Positions 18,762-26,958 of a stretch of DNA of 64,000 nucleotides are shown piece by piece (position 1 is the stretch's first letter; each line of letters opens with the position of its first letter). The translations under genes and the position numbers were made by a program. The stretch comes from Apibacter mensalis (GTDB taxonomy: Bacteria > Bacteroidota > Bacteroidia > Flavobacteriales > Weeksellaceae): positions 1 to 64,000 of the forward strand of contig NZ_LIVM01000006.1 of assembly GCF_001418685.1 (NCBI RefSeq), given 5' to 3'. The notes under the pieces were generated by a model, which saw only the letters and a program-made list of their open reading frames with translations, searched no databases and was not told the origin of the DNA.

Positions 18762-19727
18762 TTAATAAATAACATTTGTTTTTAATTTTTTAATAGATTT
18801 TAGAGTTTGTTTGAATATAATCAATAGAATAAAAACAAATATAAAAATTACATAATAAATATTATTATCAGTATAAAATGTTAAACTAAAAGAAATAAAA
18901 AATAGTATCAAAGAGGCTATCGAAAATAATATTGTATTAAAGAAAAAAATATATCTAAGTAATAAGATTAAGATTGAAAGTACAATAGCCATAAATATGG
19001 TTAAAATATCAATAGTATTAGAGATTAAATCTATAATAATATGAGGAACCACAAATATAAATATGAAAGATAAATGAGATTTTATTAAATTTAAAATAAA
19101 ATAATATTCGGATAATTTAGATAGTTTAATAAATATAATTTTATCTCTATTAGAGTTTACAAGTAAATTAACAAAAGGTATGGCAAAATAAGTTCCTTTT
19201 ACCAAGTTTATATTATCATAAGATATACCTTCTATATGTAGATAATAACTTAAAAAAAAAACAACAATTATGAAAGGATATTTTCTTATATATGTTATAT
19301 ATACAGGATCATAACTATTTAAAGGTAGCGAGTAAATTAGTTTTTTATTTAAAGAAAGTCTAGTAAAAGGTAAAACAAAGATAAAAATAGATATTGAGAT
19401 AAATAGCACGTTACTTTTTATAAAAATAAATATTAAGAGGGGTAAGTTATATAAGAAATAATCTATTAATAATAAAATGATTAATTTTTTTCTTCCAAAA
19501 ATATGGTAAAGTAAATTATAATCTTCTCTATTACTATGTAGTACAAATATTTGTATAAATAAAAACATAAATAAAACATATGTTATATATATATTATTAT
19601 ATTTATTTATGTACAATAGAGAAGCAATATAAAAAATGAATATTAATATTTTTGAATTATCTTTATATACAAAATTTTTATATCGATTTTTATATATAAA
19701 GAATAAAGCCTTTTTAATTTTAAACAT
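18762..19727 (-). CDS. ABC-2 type transporter permease, putative bacteriocin immunity or export
   Basis: 321 residues, extremely hydrophobic, with about ten predicted membrane segments and few charged residues outside the loops. No enzyme motif is seen. Its start overlaps the end of the ATPase gene by 8 nt, so the two are translationally coupled and should form one transporter. The first gene of the same minus-strand set is a double-glycine peptide, which suggests self-protection or secretion of that peptide. Codon use is even more AT-rich than the flanking housekeeping genes, in keeping with foreign origin. The family identity rests on context more than on motifs. Confidence 0.65.
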   Translation of the reverse strand: MFKIKKALFFIYKNRYKNFVYKDNSKILIFIFYIASLLYINKYNNIYITYVLFMFLFIQIFVLHSNREDYNLLYHIFGRKKLIILLLIDYFLYNLPLLIFIFIKSNVLFISISIFIFVLPFTRLSLNKKLIYSLPLNSYDPVYITYIRKYPFIIVVFFLSYYLHIEGISYDNINLVKGTYFAIPFVNLLVNSNRDKIIFIKLSKLSEYYFILNLIKSHLSFIFIFVVPHIIIDLISNTIDILTIFMAIVLSILILLLRYIFFFNTILFSIASLILFFISFSLTFYTDNNIYYVIFIFVFILLIIFKQTLKSIKKLKTNVIY

Positions 19728-20361
19728 TTAGCTCAAAGTTTTTTAATAAGTTTTCTTTTGTGTGTTTTATAACAGTAGTTTGATTTATAAAGTAACACTC
19801 TTTAAGATATGGTAATATTATTTCAATAATATGAGAAGATATAAGAACAATATTTGTTTTACCTAACTCTTGAATATATTTTAATAATGAATAGTTAGAT
19901 TCGATATCTAATCCGTTAAATGGTTCATCAAAAATATATATCTTATAATCAGATATTTGTAGAATCGAGTTCAAGTATACTTTTTTTTTAGTACCGGTAG
20001 AGCATTCTTTAATAATTTTATTTAATTCTATGTCAAATAATAATTTATCAGGATCTAAAGTATTATTCTTTCCTCTAGAAATATTCTTATAGAACATTAT
20101 AAACTCATGACAGGTTAGATATTCATACAAATCAGGTTCTGTCGGTATCCAGGCAATTTCAGGACTTTCAAGTTTATTATTATTAAATAAAACTTCTCCT
20201 TGATATTTAGTAAATCCTAAAATGCAGTGAAATAAGGTAGTTTTTCCTTGTCCATTTTTTCCAAAAAAACCATATATCCCATTTTCAAGTATATGAATAT
20301 TAACATCTTTTAATATGGTTTTAGATAAATATTGCTTGCTATTTATTTTTATTTTTAACAT
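19720..20361 (-). CDS. ABC transporter ATP-binding protein (ABC-2 type)
   Basis: 213-residue ATPase subunit. Walker A is GKNGQGKTT (about 35-43), the signature is a variant STGTKKK in place of LSGGQ, Walker B is YIFDEPFNGLD, and the switch His follows in SSHI. The STG-type signature is usual in peptide-resistance and ABC-2 exporters of the BcrA/CcmA kind. It pairs with the overlapping permease gene downstream and lies 64 nt after the double-glycine peptide gene. Its likely job is immunity to, or export of, that peptide. All ATPase motifs are intact, unlike those of the neighbouring C39 exporter. Confidence 0.85.
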   Translation of the reverse strand: MLKIKINSKQYLSKTILKDVNIHILENGIYGFFGKNGQGKTTLFHCILGFTKYQGEVLFNNNKLESPEIAWIPTEPDLYEYLTCHEFIMFYKNISRGKNNTLDPDKLLFDIELNKIIKECSTGTKKKVYLNSILQISDYKIYIFDEPFNGLDIESNYSLLKYIQELGKTNIVLISSHIIEIILPYLKECYFINQTTVIKHTKENLLKNFELNV

Positions 20362-20424
20362 GAATAAATATATTATAAATGTATAAATAAAATATGGCTT
20401 ACAAATATTTGTAAGTCAAAATCT

Positions 20425-20547
20425 TTACTTCAAAGAACCACAAACTCCTACAGTTAGAGCTATAGCTAAAGGACCTATTCCTCCTTCAGTGTTTACTAAT
20501 TCTTCATCAGTAAGTTCTTTTACATTTAGTAAATTCAAGTTTTTGAT
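20425..20547 (-). CDS. short double-glycine precursor peptide (putative bacteriocin)
   Basis: A minus-strand frame of 40 codons plus stop that I read by eye. The leader ELTDEELVNTEGG has the classic Glu-Leu spacing and a terminal Gly-Gly for cutting by C39 peptidases; the predicted core is IGPLAIALTVGVCGSLK, 17 residues, hydrophobic, Gly-rich, with one Cys. The family start Met-Lys-Asn-Leu is preserved except that the first codon is ATC (20547-20545). The frame is closed upstream by TAA, and the only standard alternative start is a TTG at 20538-20536, giving 37 residues. It is the first gene of the set peptide, ATPase, permease. Whether it is still made depends on the odd start, and its natural exporter nearby is broken. 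Confidence 0.6.
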   Translation of the reverse strand: MKNLNLLNVKELTDEELVNTEGGIGPLAIALTVGVCGSLK

Positions 20548-20752
20548 GAGTTTTAAATTTTAAATTAATAGGGTAAATATACATATATTTTATTATAAAT
20601 TCAATAAAATTATAATATATACACTAATACCTTTAAATAGGTTTAAATAAATTATCCCATTAAAAGAATATATATAACTATATTTGAATATCCACAGCTG
20701 AAGGAGAAAGAGGTAACGTGGTGACGACCTTGACTAGTATCGCTTAAAATAA
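20548..20752. other. island right-end spacer
   Basis: AT-rich leader of the peptide gene followed by a short less AT-rich mosaic. A plus-strand frame with STAEGERGNVVTTLTSIA ends at a TAA near 20746; it looks like the C terminus of something but has no start. No promoter box matching TAnnTTTG could be placed with confidence. Confidence 0.3.
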
Positions 20753-20834
20753 TTAAGCAGAACAACCGGAAGTACCAATATGATCAGATAAAAGTTCACC
20801 AGTTGTTTTTATTTTAGCCCTCGTGATGTGTTGG
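20753..20834 (-). pseudogene. possible C-terminal remnant of a second small peptide
   Basis: Minus-strand frame ending at 20753 reads IKTTGELLSDHIGTSGCSA before the stop and runs back into the repeat without a start. The Gly/Ser/Cys-rich end is like natural-product precursor tails, but the piece is too short to assign. Confidence 0.25.
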
Positions 20835-21098
20835 GGATTGTTAGCTTTTATTTCTCAATTCTGCTTTAAAAGCAGAGGTGTTCAAAGAAAAATTAATTAT
20901 TTAAACATAATTATAAACGTAGTGTTGATCGGTTTTATGGTTTATGATTTGCTAAATTCATCTGGAGGAAGAAATTTTCTTCCTGAGAAAGGTGTTGAGT
21001 TACTCGTCCCGGTCCTGCTGATTATTCTGCTTACCATGGCAAATAAATACATCAATAAGGATGATAAGCTCATAAAATCTGTAGACAGATTCCGTTAA
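20835..21098 (+). pseudogene. truncated DUF4293 gene
   Basis: Encodes the last 87 residues of the DUF4293 protein, with four amino-acid differences from the copy at 14233-14616. The N-terminal 40 residues with the first membrane helix are lost at the repeat edge. A GTG at 20823 is in frame, but the joined sequence before GLLAF is unrelated. Unlikely to be functional. Confidence 0.85.
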
Positions 21099-21124
21099 AA
21101 CTCATAACAACTTTTAATGAGTGC

Positions 21125-21154
21125 AAGAGTCGTTTTTAAAATAAAACGACTCTT
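21125..21154. terminator. bidirectional terminator (right copy)
   Basis: Same hairpin as at 14643-14672 (AAGAGTCGTTTT/AAAACGACTCTT), between the truncated DUF4293 sequence and the intact UbiA-like gene. Confidence 0.85.
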
Positions 21155-21927
21155 ATTTTTTGCAACAATATTATTAATAAGGGCAAGGATGAACAGGCTT
21201 CAATCCAAAAATGCGTAAAAAAAAATTGGTGTACTTTTTCCATAAATACAATCATACTTATACTGATCATACAAGCCACTTCCCAGGCTATCACATATGG
21301 TAAATCATCTTGATTACAAAAAGTTAATACAAATGATAATGCGGATGAAAATAGGCAAAGACATGATGCAAACTTGCTTTTACGTATTCCTAAATACTTG
21401 GGAATAGTAAAAATGATATCCTCTTCCATATCACATATATCAAAAGGTATGGTTATCCCTATAATAAATAAATATAGGCTTAAAAATTCTGAGATTACTT
21501 TACAAGTACTTGCATTTCCAATGAGTAAAATTGTATAGACCCAAGCAAATGATATGATAAAAATTTTTAGCAACGGGATGTTTCTAAATCGGATCTTTAA
21601 AAAATTAGAGTTATACATTATAACTAAACTCCCAACAAATAAAGTATGGAAGAGTTGTGCTAAATTTTTTTCCTTAAATATGAGATAAGCCACAAGTAAC
21701 AAACTTACAGTTACCAGGTAAAAAGAAGTTTTTTTTAAAATTTTTTCTGACCAAGAGTTTTGAAAACATATAAAGTTATAGGCAGATAATGCAGAAAAGA
21801 AAACTATTCCAATTCTGTTATAATTTACAGAATGGTTCAACCATCCAAAAAATATGCATAATAAAGCAATCATGAAAGAAACCCACAATTGAGTTTTAAT
21901 TAAAAACCTATCAATAGTTTTTTTCAT
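21136..21927 (-). CDS. UbiA-family-like integral membrane protein
   Basis: 263 residues with about eight hydrophobic helices. The loop DICDMEEDIIFTIPKYLG resembles the second Asp-rich Mg-prenyl-diphosphate site of UbiA prenyltransferases, while the first site (usually NDxxDxxxD) is degenerate here (YNFICFQNSW). Proteins of this type occur throughout Flavobacteriia next to ruvC or DUF4293; the substrate is unknown. This is the intact copy; the 3' part is duplicated at 14654-14992. It lies 12 nt after ruvC and may be cotranscribed. The stop codon falls within a terminator hairpin. Confidence 0.7.
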   Translation of the reverse strand: MKKTIDRFLIKTQLWVSFMIALLCIFFGWLNHSVNYNRIGIVFFSALSAYNFICFQNSWSEKILKKTSFYLVTVSLLLVAYLIFKEKNLAQLFHTLFVGSLVIMYNSNFLKIRFRNIPLLKIFIISFAWVYTILLIGNASTCKVISEFLSLYLFIIGITIPFDICDMEEDIIFTIPKYLGIRKSKFASCLCLFSSALSFVLTFCNQDDLPYVIAWEVACMISISMIVFMEKVHQFFFTHFWIEACSSLPLLIILLQKIRVVLF

Positions 21928-21939
21928 TTCACGAGATTA

Positions 21940-22503
21940 TCAACCACCGACTCTTTTAGGATTATTTTTAACAAAGGAATCCCAACCCGAATAAGATTTA
22001 GAATGATTTACAGCGGATCGGGTTCCGCTATTTAGAACGTGGCATACTGCTAAAGCCAGTCCGTCTGAAGCATCTAAATATTGAGTAGGAAAATCTTTTA
22101 AATTCAACAAAGTTTTTAACATTCCTGCTACTTGCTCTTTGGATGCATTACCGTTTCCTGTGATTGACATTTTTACTTTTTTGGGAAAATATTCTGTAAT
22201 GGGAATTTCCCTTAATAAACCAGCAGCCATAGCTACGCCTTGAGCTCTGCCTAATTTCAGCATAGATTGAACATTTTTTGCATAAAAGGGCTCTTCAATC
22301 GCTAATTCATCCGGATGATAAGTATCAATGAGCGATAAGGTCTTATCAAATATTCTTTTTAGCTTTAATGCATGTGATCCTACCTTTTTAAGGATTAGCT
22401 CATCTATACATAACAACTCCATTTTATTTCCCACTACACTAATTATTCCAAATCCCATAACGTTCGTTCCGGGATCGATTCCAATTATAATTCTTTCCGT
22501 CAA
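21940..22503 (-). CDS. ruvC: Holliday junction resolvase RuvC
   Basis: Endonuclease that cuts Holliday junctions symmetrically after RuvAB branch migration. 187 residues. Catalytic acids: Asp in IGIDPGTNVMGFG (about 9), Glu in LAIEEPFYAKN (about 69), and the C-terminal DASDGLALAVCH with two Asp. Length is normal apart from a basic C-terminal tail. It lies between the pyrimidine gene and the UbiA-like gene on the same strand. Confidence 0.96.
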   Translation of the reverse strand: MTERIIIGIDPGTNVMGFGIISVVGNKMELLCIDELILKKVGSHALKLKRIFDKTLSLIDTYHPDELAIEEPFYAKNVQSMLKLGRAQGVAMAAGLLREIPITEYFPKKVKMSITGNGNASKEQVAGMLKTLLNLKDFPTQYLDASDGLALAVCHVLNSGTRSAVNHSKSYSGWDSFVKNNPKRVGG

Positions 22504-22522
22504 AATATTTTAATATGTAATC

Positions 22523-23881
22523 TTAACAATTTTTTAAATATGCTTTCCAGCCTTCTTCTTTATATCTTATAGCTTCTTGTTCAGGATTCTTTGCTCTATA
22601 AATTCCTCTTCCAACAATAATGAAATCTGTATGATAGTCTGAGAAAACTTTTTCAGGGGTATTAAATTGCTGACCTTTTGAATCTTCTGATTCAGTTAAA
22701 TTTACACCCGGAGTAAATAACAATAAAGATGGTGGTAATTTAGATTGGGCGACACATCCAATTACATTGGACATTTTACTTGAAATATTTATCGCTTTAG
22801 ACTTATAGTTTTCATCAGTTAAAGTTCCTTTTGATGACATTTCTGCAATAGTAACCACCCCTATTTCTTCTCCAAATACTTGTAAACTCTCTTCTCCGGC
22901 TATAACATGAGAGGTTACTAAATCCGCCCAATCGGAAATTTTATAAACTCCGCCGTTAAATTGCATTTGTTGTGTATTACCAATATCTCCAAATTTCCTG
23001 TCCTCAAATAATAAAAAGTTTTTAATTGCTGCAATCTTTTTTAATTCGTACACAAAGTTTTCTGAAAAATCTGTGATTATATCTGCATGCAATTTGATAG
23101 CCACAATAAAGTCTCCTATTTGATCAGCTAATTTTAATATTTCTTCAGATTTATAGGTATCTAAAGATGCTATTAAATTGGTTTTTTTAGATAATGCAAT
23201 TTCAATCAGTTTTTTAGAGATCGGATGATTCTGCAATTTTAATTTCTCCTCGTAGGTTAATCTTGGTACACTAAACTGTACTGTTGGTCTTTCTTTAAGA
23301 AAATTTTTAATTTTAATAACCTTCGAATGATTTAAGAATTCATGGTTGTATAGGATATCAATCACATTTTCAATACTGAACAAGGTATGAACATTATACC
23401 CTTTATTTTCCAATAATTCTTTTCCACCCTGCTGTCTGTCTAATACAATAACGATATCTTTTACTTTCAACCCTTCTTTTTCTACTTCTTCTATAGTTTC
23501 TAACAAACTTTTTCCACTTGTTATTACATCTTCAACTAACACGCAACGTTGTCCTTCTGTAAAAATTCCTTCCAACATTTTTTTTGTTCCGTAATTTTTA
23601 CTCTCTTTTCTTTTTATTATTAACGGCACTTTGGATTCTAAAGACATTGCTGTTGCCATAGGTAAAGCTGCATAGGGAACACCACAAATAAGCTCGTGCC
23701 TACAATCTTTTAGCATTGCTAATAAAAGCTGAGACAATTCGCTTAATAATTCTGGACTGGATGCTAAAGGACGTAAATCAACGTAAAAAGGAGACAAAAT
23801 CCCACTTTTTAAAGTAAATTCACCAAATTTTATTATTCCCAGTTCGTAAGATTTAAGTAAAAATTTTTCTTTGTTAATCAT
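22523..23881 (-). CDS. bifunctional UMP synthase: orotate phosphoribosyltransferase / OMP decarboxylase
   Basis: Last two steps of de novo UMP synthesis in one 452-residue chain. Residues 1-200 are OPRT: GEFTLKSGILSPFYVD and the PRPP-binding loop CVLVEDVITSGKSLLE. Residues 210-452 are OMP decarboxylase: LIASLDTYKSEEI, KLHADI, the catalytic Asp-x-Lys-x-x-Asp set in FEDRKFGDIGNT, and FIIVGRGIYRA. The domain order and the decarboxylase motifs resemble eukaryotic UMPS (human reads FEDRKFADIGNT) rather than the separate PyrE and long PyrF found in many Bacteroidota. It is transcribed ahead of ruvC. Confidence 0.93.
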   Translation of the reverse strand: MINKEKFLLKSYELGIIKFGEFTLKSGILSPFYVDLRPLASSPELLSELSQLLLAMLKDCRHELICGVPYAALPMATAMSLESKVPLIIKRKESKNYGTKKMLEGIFTEGQRCVLVEDVITSGKSLLETIEEVEKEGLKVKDIVIVLDRQQGGKELLENKGYNVHTLFSIENVIDILYNHEFLNHSKVIKIKNFLKERPTVQFSVPRLTYEEKLKLQNHPISKKLIEIALSKKTNLIASLDTYKSEEILKLADQIGDFIVAIKLHADIITDFSENFVYELKKIAAIKNFLLFEDRKFGDIGNTQQMQFNGGVYKISDWADLVTSHVIAGEESLQVFGEEIGVVTIAEMSSKGTLTDENYKSKAINISSKMSNVIGCVAQSKLPPSLLLFTPGVNLTESEDSKGQQFNTPEKVFSDYHTDFIIVGRGIYRAKNPEQEAIRYKEEGWKAYLKNC

Positions 23882-23999
23882 CTTTTTTTTGATTTAAGCA
23901 AAGGTAATAAATTAATAAATTTCAGTATTTGTAAAAAAGTAAGAGAAAATAAATTCCACCAATATTCAATTTAGTAACAATAATAAAATTTTATCCTAT

Positions 24000-24491
24000 C
24001 TATCTTTTATTTGATGGTGAATCTTTTAACTCAAATCTTCTTTTGTTGGCAAATGATTTTTGTGCCTCAACAATTTTGCGATCAATTTCATTCAATTGTA
24101 CTTCATTTATATCCATATTTTCAATTGCCTTTTCAAATTGATCTTTTCCTAATTTCTCTACTGAAGTAAATCCTTTTATCGAAATAATCATATTTTTGAT
24201 ATACTCTTCACATAAGTTTTTAAGATCTTCTCCTTCTTTAGGTGCTTCATATTGATTAATTTCGTTAATCAATCTTTCCATTTTTTCTAAGGCAACTTTC
24301 CCTCTTTTAGTGACGGAAACAAAGTCATTGGTATCTGGGTATTGTTCAACCAGAGCATAAAAGGTAGTATATTCCCTATCCGCTTTATTAAGATTTTCCA
24401 TTAAATTATCGTTAAATTTTCCAGGCCCCGAATTACAAGAGAGTAAGCTAAACAGCCACAAAAAAAAGAATAAAATTCTTAATCTCTTCAT
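24000..24491 (-). CDS. small lipoprotein of unknown function
   Basis: 163 residues. A hydrophobic signal ends in lipobox LLSC (Cys about 19). The rest is strongly helical and charged (ADREYTTFYALVEQY, ALEKMERLINEINQY), consistent with a periplasm-facing helical bundle. I do not recognise a named family, though LIC-type helical lipoproteins of similar size are common in Flavobacteriia. It stands alone, divergent from recJ. Confidence 0.7.
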   Translation of the reverse strand: MKRLRILFFFLWLFSLLSCNSGPGKFNDNLMENLNKADREYTTFYALVEQYPDTNDFVSVTKRGKVALEKMERLINEINQYEAPKEGEDLKNLCEEYIKNMIISIKGFTSVEKLGKDQFEKAIENMDINEVQLNEIDRKIVEAQKSFANKRRFELKDSPSNKR

Positions 24492-24596
24492 ATAACTTTA
24501 TTTTTAATCAAATATATAAAAACATTCAATCTTTTTAACCAACCTCCTATAAATATAAAAGATAAAATGAAATTACTCTTTTTTACTAAAATTATA

Positions 24597-24604
24597 TACA
24601 TTTG
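24597..24604 (+). promoter_or_regulatory. -7 element of recJ
   Basis: TACATTTG ends only six bases before the recJ ATG at 24611. If used, transcription would start at or within a base or two of the start codon, giving a leaderless or nearly leaderless mRNA. No good -33 TTG is visible, so this is tentative. Confidence 0.4.
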
Positions 24605-24610
24605 TAACCT

Positions 24611-26320
24611 ATGAGAAATCGTTGGTTAATTTTACCTCAACCCGATCCTGATAAAGCTCAAAAATTAGCTAAGGAACTGGAATTTCCTATGGAAATTACC
24701 GGTCTTCTTTTAAAACGAGGTGTTTCTACATTTGAGGAAGCTAGAACTTTTTTTAAACCTTCGCTTGATCATCTTCATGATCCTTTTCTTTTAAAAGACA
24801 TGAATATTGCTGTAGAAAGAATTGAAAAAGCTATAAATAATAATGAAAAAATCCTTATTTACGGCGATTACGATGTGGACGGCACTACGTCTGTAGCAAT
24901 GATGTATCTTTTTATTAATTCCTTTTATAAGCATATCGATTATTATATACCGGATAGATATGAAGAGGGATATGGCATCTCTTATCAAGGTATTGATTTT
25001 GCCTCTTCCAATGGTTTTTCTTTAATAATTGCTTTAGATTGCGGTATTAAAGAAAAGGATAAGATTTCTTATGCAAAAGACAAAAACATTGATTTTATTG
25101 TTTGTGATCATCATTTGCCGGATGAAGCTCTTCCGGAAGCTGTTGCTATTTTAGACCCGCAAAGACCTGATTGCAGCTACCCTTATAAATTTTTAAGCGG
25201 ATGTGGTGTTGGCTTTAAGTTGATACAGGCTTTGTCAACAAAAAAACATATTCCATCGAATGATATATATCCCTATTTAGATTTAGTCGCAATCAGTATA
25301 GCTGCTGATATTGTCCCCATAACTGGGGAAAATAGGATTTTAGCAGCCTTCGGATTACAACAATTGTTGGAAAACCCCAGAGTAGGTTTAAAGGTCTTTT
25401 TACCTAAAGAAACCCGTGAAGCCTTTTCGATTAATAATATTGTATTTGGTATAGCACCCAAAATTAATGCAGCAGGGAGAATCAGTCATGCAAGTAATGC
25501 GGTAAAGTTGCTTATTACAACCAACGACATTGAAGCCAGAAAGATTTATACTCAAATTAATGAGCTTAACAATGAACGCCGAGAACTTGATGCTAACATT
25601 ACTTCCGAGGCAATTCAAGAAATTATAAAAACAGGCCAAACCAGCACCTATTCCACAATAGTTTTTAATCGCAACTGGCACAAAGGGGTCATCGGAATTG
25701 TCGCCTCCAGACTTATAGAAGAATATTATAGACCTACCTTAGTATTTACTGAAGGAAAAAATAAAGACCTTGTTGCTTCTGCAAGGAGTGTTACCGGCTT
25801 TGATATTTATAAGACTTTGGAACAAACCTCTGAATATCTGGAACAATTTGGTGGTCATATGTATGCTGCCGGACTCTCCATAAAAAAGGAAAATTTTCTA
25901 CCCTTTAAAGAAAAATTTGAATCTGTAGTTAAAGAAACTATTAAGGAAAGCCAAAGAACACCTACCATTGAAATAGATGAGGAAATATCCTTATCTATAA
26001 TAAATAAACGTTTTTTCAAGCTAATCAGCTATTTTGCGCCTTTTGGTCCGGCTAATTTACGCCCAGTGTTCTTAGCCAGGAATGTTCATTTCGGAGGAGA
26101 TTATAGGCTAATGGGAAAAGATCGATCTCATTTAAAAATTATTGTTTTTCAAGATTCTATTAAAAATTCTTTCGAAGCCATTGCTTTTAAAATGGGACAC
26201 CTTTTACCAAAATTTGAAAAATACCCTTTTGACATGGTTTTTACTTTATATGAAAATTATTGGCAAGGCAAAACTTTTTATCAGCTGCAAATAAAAGATG
26301 TTAAATTTTATAAGGATTAG
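24611..26320 (+). CDS. recJ: single-stranded-DNA-specific exonuclease RecJ
   Basis: 5'-3' exonuclease on single-stranded DNA for recombination and mismatch repair. The 569 residues carry the DHH-family motifs: YGDYDVDGTTS (about 80-90), ALDCGI, CDHHLPDE (the DHH motif), an Asp-rich LDPQRPD, and the DHHA1 domain with QFGGHMYAAGLS. A C-terminal OB-fold domain completes the usual architecture. nadD begins 12 nt after the stop, so the two form an operon. Confidence 0.96.
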   Translation: MRNRWLILPQPDPDKAQKLAKELEFPMEITGLLLKRGVSTFEEARTFFKPSLDHLHDPFLLKDMNIAVERIEKAINNNEKILIYGDYDVDGTTSVAMMYLFINSFYKHIDYYIPDRYEEGYGISYQGIDFASSNGFSLIIALDCGIKEKDKISYAKDKNIDFIVCDHHLPDEALPEAVAILDPQRPDCSYPYKFLSGCGVGFKLIQALSTKKHIPSNDIYPYLDLVAISIAADIVPITGENRILAAFGLQQLLENPRVGLKVFLPKETREAFSINNIVFGIAPKINAAGRISHASNAVKLLITTNDIEARKIYTQINELNNERRELDANITSEAIQEIIKTGQTSTYSTIVFNRNWHKGVIGIVASRLIEEYYRPTLVFTEGKNKDLVASARSVTGFDIYKTLEQTSEYLEQFGGHMYAAGLSIKKENFLPFKEKFESVVKETIKESQRTPTIEIDEEISLSIINKRFFKLISYFAPFGPANLRPVFLARNVHFGGDYRLMGKDRSHLKIIVFQDSIKNSFEAIAFKMGHLLPKFEKYPFDMVFTLYENYWQGKTFYQLQIKDVKFYKD

Positions 26321-26332
26321 TAACTTCGCTGA

Positions 26333-26908
26333 ATGAAAGTAGGTTTATTTTTCGGGTCATTCAATCCCATACATATAGGACATTTAATCATTGCAAATTA
26401 CATTATTGAAAATACAGACCTTACTACTATCTGGTTTGTGGTAACTCCGCAAAATCCTTTTAAAAATAAATCTACCTTATTAAAAGATCATTATAGGTTG
26501 GAAATGGTAAACCTTGCCATTGAAAAATATCCCAATTTCAAATCTTCTTCGATTGAATTTACATTACCTAAACCTTCCTATACCATTGATACGTTGGTTA
26601 TACTTAAAGAAAAATATCCTTCATATGAGTTCGCCTTACTGATGGGAGAAGATAACCTTAATACCTTTCACAAATGGAAAAATTATGACCAAATTCTAAA
26701 ATATCATTCTTTATTTGTCTATCCTCGTATTGACGTTATACAAAAAGAAACAGCTATTGTTCATCCTCATATCCATAAAATTTCTGCTCCCATCATTGAA
26801 ATATCCTCTACTTTAATACGTACGATGATTAAAGAACACAAAAATGTTCGTCCTATGCTGCCTCCGGAAGTGTTCAACTATATTGACGGAAGCAATCTTT
26901 ACAAATAA
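26333..26908 (+). CDS. nadD: nicotinate-nucleotide adenylyltransferase
   Basis: Joins nicotinate mononucleotide and ATP to give deamido-NAD. 191 residues of the nucleotidyltransferase fold: FGSFNPIHIGHL supplies the HxGH motif, LLMGEDNL the substrate loop, and ISSTLIR the C-terminal ISSTxIR signature. Start 12 nt after recJ. nadE at 34292 catalyses the next step. Confidence 0.95.
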   Translation: MKVGLFFGSFNPIHIGHLIIANYIIENTDLTTIWFVVTPQNPFKNKSTLLKDHYRLEMVNLAIEKYPNFKSSSIEFTLPKPSYTIDTLVILKEKYPSYEFALLMGEDNLNTFHKWKNYDQILKYHSLFVYPRIDVIQKETAIVHPHIHKISAPIIEISSTLIRTMIKEHKNVRPMLPPEVFNYIDGSNLYK

Positions 26909-26958
26909 TTACTTTTTTGTAATTTTGCAAGTTGTTTTTGCTAAAAAATTATAAGTAA

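Larger units (their letters stand above)
14993..20834. mobile_element. plasmid-like island between 640-bp direct repeats
   Basis: 5.8 kb lying between the two copies of the repeat. Contents in order: diverged UbiA fragment, Rep_3-like fragment, unidentified remnant, HlyD adaptor, broken C39-ABC exporter, ABC-2 permease and ATPase (minus), double-glycine peptide gene (minus), short unidentified mosaic. The layout A-X-C-X-B is what single-crossover integration of a circular molecule carrying X would give. No integrase or transposase is seen, which favours homologous recombination. Recombination between the repeats would remove the island and leave one DUF4293/UbiA pair. The origin is inference; the repeats and contents are seen directly. 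Confidence 0.7.
20835..21474 (+). repeat. 640-bp direct repeat, right copy
   Basis: Direct repeat of 14353-14992 with six substitutions and no gaps. Its right part is continuous with the intact UbiA-like gene; its left part is a truncated DUF4293 sequence. Confidence 0.95.

Noticed and set aside
14993-20834. Island as a transposon or integrative element with its own recombinase
   Set aside because: No transposase, integrase, terminal inverted repeat or tRNA attachment site was seen; long homologous repeats explain it better.
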